From: HGM13006 sp964527315
Lineage (GTDB): Bacteria > Bacillota > Clostridia > Oscillospirales > Oscillospiraceae
Direction of reading: 5' to 3'
NCBI GenBank assembly: GCA_964527315.1
Contig: CAZGOQ010000020.1
Location: 1-25,219, forward strand
Length of the DNA: 25,219 nt
Made by a program: the position numbers and the translations under genes. The notes under the pieces were generated by a model. That model was not told the DNA's origin. It worked only from the letters and a program-made list of their open reading frames with translations, and did not search any database. Shown piece after piece: positions 15,366 through 22,445 of the stretch (positions are counted from its first letter, which is position 1; each line of letters begins with the position of its first letter).

Positions 15366-17849
15366 TTACTGCACCCGGGGCATAGAGACAACGGGATCCT
15401 CTTCCGTCCCCGGAGACGTTCCTTCCGTTGTTCCAAAGCCTTCGCCCGTTCCTTCGAGGGGCGATATCGTTCGAATGGGCGCGACATGGATTGCACAGGT
15501 CTGATTGACCGGATCTGTGGTATTTGCCCGCGGCTCACTGTATCCGCTCTTGCGCACCAGGGAACCGACGCAATACTGCTGATCCTCCACCACGATGCTT
15601 GTGGGGAACTGCCGGGCGAGGTTCAAAAGACCGTATTTTGCAACAGAGCCCTGCGATGCGCAGTATTCTCCCGCCACATGGAGATGCTCCTCAGAGGTAC
15701 ACAGGGTAGTTTCCACATGAACCGTGCAATATTCTGTGGGCACATCCTCCGCATCCAGCAGGATCTTTGTCGTTCTGTCTCCCCGGACATCTTTCGTACA
15801 CCACTCCGTGGGCAGCAGGCCGCTGTCCTGGCAGACCTCCACCTCGATAACCGTGGAAGGCCGTGTAAAATCAAGTTTTGTTTTATCTTGATGCACCAGC
15901 GTCATGACCCTGTTCCAGAGCACTGATGCGGGGTTGTCGATCTCTTCGTCGGACAGAATGATTTCCTGGGGTGTGTCATATCCGCACCATACCACACCGG
16001 TATAGTAAGGCGTATAGCCCGCAAACCAGCGATCTTTATCGTCGGTGGTAGTGCCGGTTTTCCCGGCCACAGCCATATTGGGAAGCTGCGCTTCCTGACC
16101 GGTTCCCTCTTCTACCGTTTTTTCCATCATATACGTCAGATAATAGGCCGCCTTGCTGTTCATGACTTCCCGGGAGGACTGGGAATTATCCAGCACCAGA
16201 TTCCCATCGCTGTCAAGAACCTTGGTATAGGTTCTTGCCTCCCGGTAGGTTCCGCCGTTTTCCACTGCGGCATAAGCCGCCGTCATATCCCGAATGGTCA
16301 CACCATATACCATACCGCCCAGAGCGAGCGACCAGTAGCTTTTATCCGTATATTCCTTACCATTGAGGGTATATTCGTCTACCATTGTATCAAGGCCCAT
16401 TTCATTGACTGCATAGCTATATGCATACTCCAGCTGCAAATTGTCCAGTACCTTGACCGCAACAGTATTGGTAGAATTCTCCATGGCCGTGAGTATATTG
16501 GTCAGGCCGTGGTATACCTCATCCTCGTTCTTGGGCCATGGGGTATCCCAAAAGGCAAAGGGCGTATCGTCATAGACCGTTGCCGGAGTAATCAGGCCCC
16601 AGTTGAGGGCCGGGCCATAGACCGTCAGAGGCTTAATGGCGGAGCCAGGGGACAAAAGGCTTTGGGTTGCCCGGCTGAGGGTCAGGCTACCCTCTTTTTC
16701 CCCCACGCCGCCCACAATGGCAGAGATATCACCGGTTTCATTGTCAATGATGACGATACCGGATTGAAGCTGCTGATAGGTGCTTTCTGTTTCCGGAATA
16801 TTGCTGAGATCCTCATAAACCTTCTCTGCGGCATTCTGGACATCCACATCGATGGTGGCATAGATCTGATAGCCGCCGCCCAAAATCATCTGGTTGATTA
16901 CTTCCGTATCATAGCCGGTGGCAGACGCCAGATCGGATACCACATCCCGGATCACCTGATCCACAAAATAGGAATAGTAGTTCGAATCATCGCCTTCTTC
17001 TGTATTGGTATCCGCATACTGGAACACCAGTTCCTCATTTTTTGCCATCTGATATTCGCTCTCCGTGATATATCCCTGCTCCAGCATGGCATAGAGAATA
17101 TCGATTTGCCGTTCCCGGTTCCGCTCTTTGGTATACTCGCTGATATAGGGGTCAAAAATCGAAGGGTTATTGGTAATGGCGATCAGGCTGGCGCATTCCG
17201 CCAGATCCAGTTCACTGACGTCCTTTCCAAAATAGGCATATGCCGCCGTCCGGACGCCGTAGGACTGCTCCCCCAGATAGATCGTGTTGAGATACCACTC
17301 CATGATTTCGTCCTTGGAATATTGATTTTCCATTTCCAGCGCGCGGAAGATTTCCACCAGCTTTCTGCGGACTGTGACCTCCTTATCATTGGTCAAGTTC
17401 TTGACCAACTGCTGAGTAATCGTGGAAGCGCCATAGGTGTCGCTTGAACCCATAAACAGATTGACGGAGGCTTTGATCGTCCGCAGCCAGTCCACGCCGT
17501 GGTGGTCATAGAACCGCTTATCCTCAATGGCAACGGTGGCATATTGCAAATTGGCAGGGATCTCATCGCAGGAGACCCAGATACGGTTTTCTTCTCCATA
17601 GAGGTTTTGGAGGGGCACATATTCCCCGGTCTCTTTCTCCTCATAATAAATAACGGAAGTCTGGTTCAGCCGGAAGCTGTCCAGCGAAAAGGATACCTGC
17701 GGCATCAGATAATTCCGCAGATACGCCGTAAAGATGCAGGCAAAGATCACAATTCCAATCCCCAGAATCAGCGCAAGCGTTCCGACGCTCTTCCCCAGCG
17801 CACAGAAAAATCGCTTTCCCCTGCCGTCCTCCCTGTATTCCTTTTCCAT
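15366..17849 (-). CDS. Class A penicillin-binding protein (PBP1A-type)
   Basis: This bifunctional enzyme polymerises and crosslinks peptidoglycan outside the membrane. The 827-residue protein has a cytoplasmic basic start, a membrane helix at about 22-47, and a GT51 transglycosylase with E109 in IEDKRFYDHHG, GASTITQQLVKN (140-151) and RRKLVEIFRALEME. The transpeptidase has S403-A-I-K406, S459-T-N461 and K597-T-G-T600. The C-terminal tail (about 690-827) holds seven cysteines in vCxxSGLLPTEWC-like repeats, common in clostridial PBPs, then a Thr/Gly/Glu-rich end. ATG 17849 follows GGAGGTG. It heads the eleven-gene run, with promoters about 80 and 200 nt upstream. Confidence 0.95.
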   Translation of the reverse strand: MEKEYREDGRGKRFFCALGKSVGTLALILGIGIVIFACIFTAYLRNYLMPQVSFSLDSFRLNQTSVIYYEEKETGEYVPLQNLYGEENRIWVSCDEIPANLQYATVAIEDKRFYDHHGVDWLRTIKASVNLFMGSSDTYGASTITQQLVKNLTNDKEVTVRRKLVEIFRALEMENQYSKDEIMEWYLNTIYLGEQSYGVRTAAYAYFGKDVSELDLAECASLIAITNNPSIFDPYISEYTKERNRERQIDILYAMLEQGYITESEYQMAKNEELVFQYADTNTEEGDDSNYYSYFVDQVIRDVVSDLASATGYDTEVINQMILGGGYQIYATIDVDVQNAAEKVYEDLSNIPETESTYQQLQSGIVIIDNETGDISAIVGGVGEKEGSLTLSRATQSLLSPGSAIKPLTVYGPALNWGLITPATVYDDTPFAFWDTPWPKNEDEVYHGLTNILTAMENSTNTVAVKVLDNLQLEYAYSYAVNEMGLDTMVDEYTLNGKEYTDKSYWSLALGGMVYGVTIRDMTAAYAAVENGGTYREARTYTKVLDSDGNLVLDNSQSSREVMNSKAAYYLTYMMEKTVEEGTGQEAQLPNMAVAGKTGTTTDDKDRWFAGYTPYYTGVVWCGYDTPQEIILSDEEIDNPASVLWNRVMTLVHQDKTKLDFTRPSTVIEVEVCQDSGLLPTEWCTKDVRGDRTTKILLDAEDVPTEYCTVHVETTLCTSEEHLHVAGEYCASQGSVAKYGLLNLARQFPTSIVVEDQQYCVGSLVRKSGYSEPRANTTDPVNQTCAIHVAPIRTISPLEGTGEGFGTTEGTSPGTEEDPVVSMPRVQ

Positions 17850-17924
17850 ATGGAAACACCTCCGGTGTAAACTCTCATTTTAAAAACGCACATAGGCGCA
17901 CTGCTCGATTATATATCCCAAATG

Positions 17925-17935
17925 ATTATAACATA
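17925..17935 (-). promoter_or_regulatory. Proximal extended -10 element upstream of PBP operon
   Basis: On the minus strand this reads TATGTTATAAT, a perfect TATAAT with extended TGn. The 17-bp-spaced -35 position (TCGCCG) is poor. A GCCGCC-CGCA-GGCGGC hairpin (17937-17952) lies just upstream, inside the spacer. The same 11-mer recurs at 18045-18055. Confidence 0.5.
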
Positions 17936-18044
17936 GCCGCCTGCGGGCGGCGAAACACTGCAAGGCTTTTCTCTGCAGAAGAGTTTTGTGATAAACTGAG
18001 CCGCAAAGCGCCCGTATGCGCGTGACAATATCCGTTCCGCGGTT

Positions 18045-18073
18045 ATTATAACATACTCTGTCAATCTTAAAGT
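18045..18073 (-). promoter_or_regulatory. Distal extended -10 promoter of PBP operon
   Basis: The minus strand reads TATGTTATAAT with an extended TG and a weak -35 (ACTTTA at 18073-18068). The -10 and the bases after it (TATAATAACCGC) closely match the ruvX promoter at 22985-23013. A start here would give a leader of about 190 nt before the PBP gene. Confidence 0.5.
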
Positions 18074-18242
18074 AGGATTTTCCATCTCTTTTCAGGCTTT
18101 TTTTTAAATTCTTTGCAAATTTTTTATGAATAACCCCCATTTGGATGGATATGCTTGTTCTGGGGCGCTGTTTTTCTCAAGCCAAAGGATATTACTCGCT
18201 GTTTCCCGTCGGTAATTTTTGAAAAACAGATAAAAATAGCAC

Positions 18243-18271
18243 TTGATTTTCTGTGTTCCGGGCATTACTAT
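18243..18271 (+). promoter_or_regulatory. Sigma-A promoter of DUF1292 gene
   Basis: TTGATT (18243-18248) and TACTAT (18266-18271) are spaced by exactly 17 bp. A start near 18278 would leave a leader of about 26 nt, with GGAAGGAG before the ATG at 18304. Confidence 0.7.
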
Positions 18272-18303
18272 AGAAGAAAAGAAATCCGGAAGGAGCGGAC
18301 AAA

Positions 18304-18600
18304 ATGAGCGACTATGGCGACAGCATAATTTCCCTCACCGACGACGAGGGAAATGCTTTTGAACTGGTCATTCTGGACGAAGCTGATCTGGATGGTATCC
18401 ACTATCTGGCTCTGACGGAATCTCAAAATCCCGATGAGGAAGAAAACCTGGAAGTCATTATTTTGAAAGTGATCGAAGATGAAGCCACCGGTGAGGAACT
18501 GCTCAGTACTGTAGACAGCGACGAGGAGTTGGAAGCCATCTATCAGGTCTTTGAAGACCAGATGTTCTCCGACGAGGACAACATGGAAGAGGATGAATAA
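18304..18600 (+). CDS. DUF1292 (YrzB-like) family protein
   Basis: This 98-residue, strongly acidic protein belongs to the DUF1292 family by its opening (SIISLTDDEGNAFELVILDEAD, beta-rich), the YLALTES segment and the DEELEAIYQVFED motif near the end. The family is common in Firmicutes, where YrzB is usually co-transcribed with yrzL/ruvX-type genes; its biochemical role is unknown. It has its own promoter and GGAAGGAG site, and it is followed within 10 nt by the start of the putative 6S RNA. The terminal EDNMEEDE tail is unusually acidic. Confidence 0.85.
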   Translation: MSDYGDSIISLTDDEGNAFELVILDEADLDGIHYLALTESQNPDEEENLEVIILKVIEDEATGEELLSTVDSDEELEAIYQVFEDQMFSDEDNMEEDE

Positions 18601-18601
18601 A

Positions 18602-18794
18602 TTACCCCCTGCTTGGTTCGTGATGGATCCTGTTAAACCCACATTATAACTTCGGGATGTCGGCTCCCGCCGTTGTTTGCAGGCCTCCCGCCCCCCGGGC
18701 GGATGTTGGAAGCAGTTTTGGCGGCGGGGAGACAACCCACCTGCCCTTTCGTGCAGGTTATAATTGGATCCACACGGCCAAAGCGGGGTTTTAT
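18602..18794 (+). ncRNA. ssrS: Probable 6S RNA (SsrS)
   Basis: 6S RNA mimics an open promoter and sequesters sigma-70-type RNA polymerase. The region folds into one long rod. The closing stem pairs CCCC-GCTT-GG (18606-18616) with CC-AA-GC-GGGG (18778-18788), CGTG (18619-18622) with CACG (18773-18776), and TGGATCC (18624-18630) with GGATCCA (18766-18772). Then ATTATAAC (18643-18650) pairs with GTTATAAT (18757-18764). A large bubble follows, its 3' side carrying the hairpin ACCTGC-GCAGGT (18739-18758, partly competing with the previous helix end). A terminal arm pairs CTCCCGCCG with CGGCGGGGAG and is capped by CCGCCC-CCC-GGGCGG. TTTTATT follows the last stem, as at a terminator. Rod, bubble and 3'-side hairpin fit Firmicute 6S RNA. 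No clear promoter is seen; it may also be cut from the DUF1292 transcript. Confidence 0.75.
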
Positions 18795-18837
18795 TCCTTT
18801 CACAAAAAATCATTTTTCCGAAAATTACGGATTTGAC

Positions 18838-18866
18838 TTGAAACAACTATCAATTTGCTATATAAT
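18838..18866 (+). promoter_or_regulatory. Sigma-A promoter of parvulin gene
   Basis: TTGAAA (18838-18843) and a perfect TATAAT (18861-18866) are separated by 17 bp. The expected start near 18873 gives a leader of about 30 nt containing AGGAGAGG (18885-18892) before the ATG at 18903. Confidence 0.8.
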
Positions 18867-18902
18867 AAGCTTCACTATTTACATAGGAGAGGATTGAACA
18901 AC

Positions 18903-20468
18903 ATGAGCGCATCAAGAGAAAAGCGCCTGCGCCGGGAACTTCGTGACGCGGAACTTGGTGATGAGAGCGTTAAGAAAACGAAAAAAAAGAAACAGAAAAA
19001 ACCTATGACTGCGGCGAAATCAAAAAAGATTCACAGCGCCATCGGTTACGCCGTGACGGCATTGATTGTCATTGCCTTTGCCCTGCTGATCTTTGTCAAC
19101 TCCGGTTATCTGCAAACCAACGCCACTGCGGCGACCGTAAATGACCACAAGCTGACGCCGGTGGAATTCAACTATTTCTATCAGGACAGCTTCTACCGTC
19201 TCTATAGCCAGTACAATTCCTATGGTATGTGGAGTTATATGGGTCTGGACGACACACAGCCGATTGAAAAACAGGATTGTATACTCGACTCCAACGGCGG
19301 AACCTGGGGCGAATACCTGACGCAGAGCGCACTGGATACCGCTTTGCAAACCTATGTCCTCTATGACGCCGCCCTGGAGGCCGGGTATACGCTGGATGAG
19401 GAGGCCCAGAATTCCATCGACTCCACAAAGGCATCCATTGAATCCGCCGCAGAATCCGGCAACTTCAAGAACGTGGACGACTATCTGGAGGAAAATTACG
19501 GAAAAGGTGCCACGCTGGAGAGTTATATCCAATATATCACAGCCCAGCAGATTGCTTCCAGCTATGCCACAGAGAAAGAAGAGAGTTATTCCTATTCCGA
19601 CAGCGACCTGCGCAGCTACTATGACGAAAACAGCCAGGAGTTCGATAAGGTCACCTATCGCGTATTCGACGTCGCTACAGACTCCGACGACGCCAGCGCC
19701 GCGAAAAATACGGCGGACGCCATGCAGGCCGAACTGGACGGCACCGAGGAAAGCTTCATAAAAGCTGCGCAGAATTATGCGCCGGAGGATATGGCGGAGT
19801 CTTATGAGGATGAAAGCTATACCCTGAAGAAAAGTCAACTCTATTCCTCTGTCAGCACGGACTATGCCGACTGGCTGTTCTCTGACAGCCGGGTCGCAGG
19901 CGAATCTCAGGTCATTGCCACAGATTCCGGCTATAGCGTAGTCATGTTCCTGTCCAGAGACAATAACGATTATAACACCGTCAATGTCCGGCACATTTTG
20001 ATTCAGGTCGCAACCTCCGGCACCGATGATGACGGCAACGCCGTTTCCACCGACTCGGATTGGAGCGCCTGCAAGGAAGCCATTGAAGCCATTGAAGCCG
20101 AATGGCTGGAATCCGACATGACGGAAGATACCTTTGCCGAAATGGCAGAAGAGAAGTCTGAAGATACCGGTTCTGCCGCAAACGGCGGCCTGATCGAGGA
20201 CATCTCCAAGGGGCAGATGGTCGAGGACTTCGAGAACTGGTGCTTTGAACCACATGAAGTCGGTGACACCGGAATTGTCAAAAGCACTAATGGGTATCAT
20301 CTGATCTACTTCTCCGGCACCGGCGAAGAATATTGGAAAACCCTCGCGGATGACGCCAAGCGGGACGATGATTACACCAGCTGGTACGAGGACTACTCCG
20401 CCGATTACTCTGCCAAAAAGAATGTATTCGGCCAGTGGTTCACCCACAAGGAGCTTCCTTCCGTCTAA
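18903..20468 (+). CDS. Membrane-anchored PrsA/SurA-like parvulin foldase
   Basis: This 521-residue protein is predicted to act outside the membrane as a peptidyl-prolyl isomerase/chaperone for secreted proteins. A highly basic cytoplasmic tail (1-44, with a KKTKKKKQKK cluster) precedes one membrane helix (about 46-66). A SurA/trigger-factor-like helical domain follows, beginning ATVNDHKLTPVEFNYFY. The parvulin domain near the end has VRHILIQ, a GGLIEDISKGQM segment and TGIVKSTNGYHLIYF. Unlike Bacillus PrsA there is no lipobox cysteine, so it is anchored by the helix. ATG 18903 is supported by AGGAGAGG; the earlier in-frame ATG at 18855 overlaps the promoter -10. The mature part is rich in Asp, Glu, Ser and Tyr. 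A strong terminator follows. Confidence 0.85.
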   Translation: MSASREKRLRRELRDAELGDESVKKTKKKKQKKPMTAAKSKKIHSAIGYAVTALIVIAFALLIFVNSGYLQTNATAATVNDHKLTPVEFNYFYQDSFYRLYSQYNSYGMWSYMGLDDTQPIEKQDCILDSNGGTWGEYLTQSALDTALQTYVLYDAALEAGYTLDEEAQNSIDSTKASIESAAESGNFKNVDDYLEENYGKGATLESYIQYITAQQIASSYATEKEESYSYSDSDLRSYYDENSQEFDKVTYRVFDVATDSDDASAAKNTADAMQAELDGTEESFIKAAQNYAPEDMAESYEDESYTLKKSQLYSSVSTDYADWLFSDSRVAGESQVIATDSGYSVVMFLSRDNNDYNTVNVRHILIQVATSGTDDDGNAVSTDSDWSACKEAIEAIEAEWLESDMTEDTFAEMAEEKSEDTGSAANGGLIEDISKGQMVEDFENWCFEPHEVGDTGIVKSTNGYHLIYFSGTGEEYWKTLADDAKRDDDYTSWYEDYSADYSAKKNVFGQWFTHKELPSV

Positions 20469-20480
20469 ACACAAAATTTT

Positions 20481-20509
20481 GGTCCGGACGATTTGTCCGG
20501 GCCATTTTT
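20481..20509 (+). terminator. Intrinsic terminator after parvulin gene
   Basis: GGTCCGGAC pairs with GTCCGGGCC (one G-T pair) around a short GATTT loop, followed by ATTTTT. The GGAGGT ribosome binding site of tcdA begins directly at the end of the T-run. Confidence 0.8.
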
Positions 20510-20519
20510 GGAGGTCATT

Positions 20520-21230
20520 ATGAACGCCTTTCTGCGGGAAGAAATGTTTTATGGGCCGGACGCCGTAGCGCTTCTGCGGCAAAAGCATGTGATGGTATTG
20601 GGCATCGGCGGTGTTGGCAGCTACTGCGCGGAAGCCCTTGGCCGGGCCGGAATCGGAAAACTCACACTGGTAGACAACGATACCGTTGGCGAAACAAACC
20701 TCAACCGCCAACTCTGCGCACTGCACTCCACGCTGGGAAAATTCAAATCCGACGTAATGGCGGAGCGGCTCCGCGACATCAATCCGGACGCGGACATTCT
20801 GTCTCTGCCCAAACTCTATACGGAGGAGACAAAAGAGGAATTTTTCTCCCTTTCTCCAGACTACATCGTCGACGCCATTGATCTGGTCTCCTGCAAGCTG
20901 AGCCTGATTCAAACGGCAAAAGAACGGGATCTTCCGATTATCTCCTCCATGGGAACCGGGAACAAGCAGGATCCAACACGGTTCCATATCTGCGATATTT
21001 TCGAAACCTCCGTCTGTCCCCTGGCACGGGTCATGCGGAAAGAACTGCGGAATCGAGGCATTTCCCACCACACGGTGCTGTTTTCCGACGAGGACCCGAT
21101 TACCCCCATTCCCTTAGAGGTGCCCCCGCCGGGACGGAGAAGCATCCCCGCTTCCCTCTCCTGGGTGCCTTCCGTGGTCGGGCTGATGCTGGCCGGGTAT
21201 GTAGTGCGGGACTTGCTGGGGCAAATTTAA
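20520..21230 (+). CDS. tcdA: tRNA threonylcarbamoyladenosine dehydratase (TcdA/YrvM)
   Basis: TcdA is an E1-like, ATP-using enzyme that cyclises t6A37 of ANN-decoding tRNAs to ct6A. The 236-residue protein has the nucleotide motif GIGGVGS (28-34), D52 and D54 in VDNDTVGETNLNRQ with the conserved N-x-N-R-Q, and the late SLSWVPSVVGLMLAGYVVRDL segment typical of TcdA rather than MoeB or ThiF. I chose ATG 20520, 5 nt after GGAGGT; the upstream TTG at 20493 lies in the terminator. No promoter is evident, so expression probably depends on read-through of that terminator or on an unseen start. Another ThiF/HesA-family activity is possible but less likely. Confidence 0.85.
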   Translation: MNAFLREEMFYGPDAVALLRQKHVMVLGIGGVGSYCAEALGRAGIGKLTLVDNDTVGETNLNRQLCALHSTLGKFKSDVMAERLRDINPDADILSLPKLYTEETKEEFFSLSPDYIVDAIDLVSCKLSLIQTAKERDLPIISSMGTGNKQDPTRFHICDIFETSVCPLARVMRKELRNRGISHHTVLFSDEDPITPIPLEVPPPGRRSIPASLSWVPSVVGLMLAGYVVRDLLGQI

Positions 21231-21241
21231 AATCCGTATAA

Positions 21242-21280
21242 AAAATCCCTCCCGACACATACTGCTTCGGGAGGGATTTT
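21242..21280 (+). promoter_or_regulatory. Hairpin containing the tauE ribosome binding site
   Basis: AAAATCCCTCCCGA (21242-21255) and TCGGGAGGGATTTT (21267-21280) are perfect 14-bp complements with an 11-nt loop. The 3' arm ends directly against the ATG at 21281 and contains its Shine-Dalgarno-like GGGAGGG (21269-21275). It can act as a terminator for tcdA and as an occluder of the next start. Confidence 0.75.
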
Positions 21281-21634
21281 ATGCAGGCAAAATGGAAATA
21301 CGCCCTCAGCGGCGCGGCCGCAGGCGCTGCAAACGGTTTATTCGGCGCGGGCGGCGGTATGATTCTGGTGCCGCTGCTGACCCGGTGGGCGGGATTGGAG
21401 GACAAAAAAGCCTTCGCCACCTCCATCAGCATTATCGCCCCTCTTTGCGTGGTATCTATTGCGGTCTACTGCATCCATGGCTCCATGGACTTTATATCAG
21501 CCCTCCCTTATCTCGCCGGCGGCTTTTTGGGCGGGCTGATTGGCGGAAAGATCTTTAAAAAAATCCCGGCAAAACTGCTTCACCGGGCCTTAGGCGTCAT
21601 TATCATATATGGAGGCATTCGTTCATTCCTATGA
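21281..21634 (+). CDS. TauE/SafE (TSUP) half-transporter, first half
   Basis: This 117-residue hydrophobic protein matches one repeat of TauE/SafE-family permeases, which move sulfite, sulfoacetate or related organic anions across the membrane. It has a basic start (MQAKWK), the glycine-rich motif GAANGLFGAGGGMILVPLL (about 13-31), and about four membrane spans ending in VIIIYGGIRSFL. Full-length family members have two such repeats in about 250 residues; here the second repeat is a separate gene overlapping by 4 nt. The ATG at 21281 abuts a 14-bp hairpin containing its ribosome binding site. The substrate is unknown. Confidence 0.85.
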   Translation: MQAKWKYALSGAAAGAANGLFGAGGGMILVPLLTRWAGLEDKKAFATSISIIAPLCVVSIAVYCIHGSMDFISALPYLAGGFLGGLIGGKIFKKIPAKLLHRALGVIIIYGGIRSFL

Positions 21635-21993
21635 TGAATACAATAATCGCAGCCATTGCCGGTCTGGTCACCGGCGTGATCTCGGGCTTTGGCATCGGCG
21701 GCGGCACCATTTTGATGGTCTATCTCACCGCCATGGCCGGTGTGGCGCAGAAAACAGCCCAGGGCATCAACCTCTTATATTTTCTCCCCACTGCCGCAGC
21801 AGCGCTGATCCTCCATGCAAAAAATCACTATGTGGCTTGGAAAGCGGTGCTGCCCGCCGCACTCTGCGGATGTGTCACCGCCGGAATCCTGAGTTTTGTG
21901 GCCATGGGCATGGATTTGGGGCTGCTGAAAAAACTGTTCGGCGGCTTTTTGATTTTGACCGGGTTGTCAGAACTGTTCAAAAAAGTTTCCTGA
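21631..21993 (+). CDS. TauE/SafE (TSUP) half-transporter, second half
   Basis: This 120-residue membrane protein is the second TauE/SafE repeat. GLVTGVISGFGIGGGTILMVYL near the start is the counterpart of the glycine motif in the first half, and about four membrane spans follow. Its ATG overlaps the TGA of the first half (ATGATGA), so translation is probably coupled and the two proteins probably assemble as a heterodimer. There is no disrupted in-frame continuation that would mark a recent frameshift. The end overlaps the facing GNAT gene by 17 nt. Confidence 0.85.
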   Translation: MMNTIIAAIAGLVTGVISGFGIGGGTILMVYLTAMAGVAQKTAQGINLLYFLPTAAAALILHAKNHYVAWKAVLPAALCGCVTAGILSFVAMGMDLGLLKKLFGGFLILTGLSELFKKVS

Positions 21994-22405
21994 AGTTTTT
22001 ATGGAGTTTCCGCACAGAATAGCCGTTCTTTTCATAGCAGGCGTGGGCTGGTTCCCGTTCTATGCCAGAATCCAAACGAACGCCTGAAGCGCCTGTCTCC
22101 CTGGCCCACTGATCCGCAGCCGCCAGCAGCGCGGAAGCCGCTCCCATCCGCCGATACTCCGGAAACACAATCAGTCCAAGCACATTCTTCATGTGGTCGA
22201 AGTAGAGCGTGTCATAATCCTCCAGATGGATATAGCCGATCACCTGACCCTCATAAACAGCCAGAATCACGCGCTGGTCATCCCGGCTCAGTGCCGTTGC
22301 CAGCTTGTCTCTGGTTTTCTCCGGCGGGTATTCATAGCCAAAGGCCATATTCAATTGAATGATCGCTTCTACGTCTTCTATTTTTGCATTTCTTGTAGTT
22401 AACAT
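21977..22405 (-). CDS. GNAT family N-acetyltransferase
   Basis: The 142-residue protein has the GNAT fold order: LTTRNAKIEDVEAIIQLN at the start, the central VIGYIHLEDYD strand, acetyl-CoA-binding LGLIVFPEYRRMGAASALL (76-94, with the R-x-x-G-x-A loop at 85-90), and the late YEKNGY motif. These enzymes acetylate small molecules or protein amines; the substrate is not predictable. I chose ATG 22405, preceded by AGGAAAGGG; the longer start at 22432 lacks a good site. It lies 40 nt after ruvX and may share its promoter. Its 3' end overlaps the convergent tauE half by 17 nt. Confidence 0.88.
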   Translation of the reverse strand: MLTTRNAKIEDVEAIIQLNMAFGYEYPPEKTRDKLATALSRDDQRVILAVYEGQVIGYIHLEDYDTLYFDHMKNVLGLIVFPEYRRMGAASALLAAADQWARETGASGVRLDSGIEREPAHACYEKNGYSVRKLHKNFRKLF

Positions 22406-22445
22406 AATATACCCTTTCCTGGCAGCGGACATGACAGATCATGCC

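Larger units (their letters stand above)
17850..18303. other. Divergent intergenic region, PBP operon / DUF1292 gene
   Basis: This 454-bp stretch holds two minus-strand -10 elements, a small GC hairpin and a plus-strand promoter. The only long minus-strand frame (17880-18140) spans the promoters, has no ribosome binding site and resembles no protein I know, so I do not call a gene. I see nothing I can name between 18075 and 18240, which is AT-rich. Confidence 0.7.

Noticed and set aside
17880..18140. An 86-codon minus-strand frame upstream of the PBP gene
   Set aside because: It covers both -10 elements, is basic and unlike any known family, and has no clear ribosome binding site.
18700..18720. 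GGAAGCAG resembling the signal-recognition-particle RNA tip
   Set aside because: The conserved GGAAGGAAGCAGC context is missing, and the whole region folds as a longer 6S-like rod.
19020..21071. A 683-codon open frame on the minus strand opposite the parvulin and tcdA genes
   Set aside because: It lies antisense to two well-supported genes, has no family features or plausible ribosome binding site, and reflects their codon bias.
21631..21634. A frameshift splitting one TauE gene
   Set aside because: Both halves are complete repeats, and the second has its own start in a coupling overlap.
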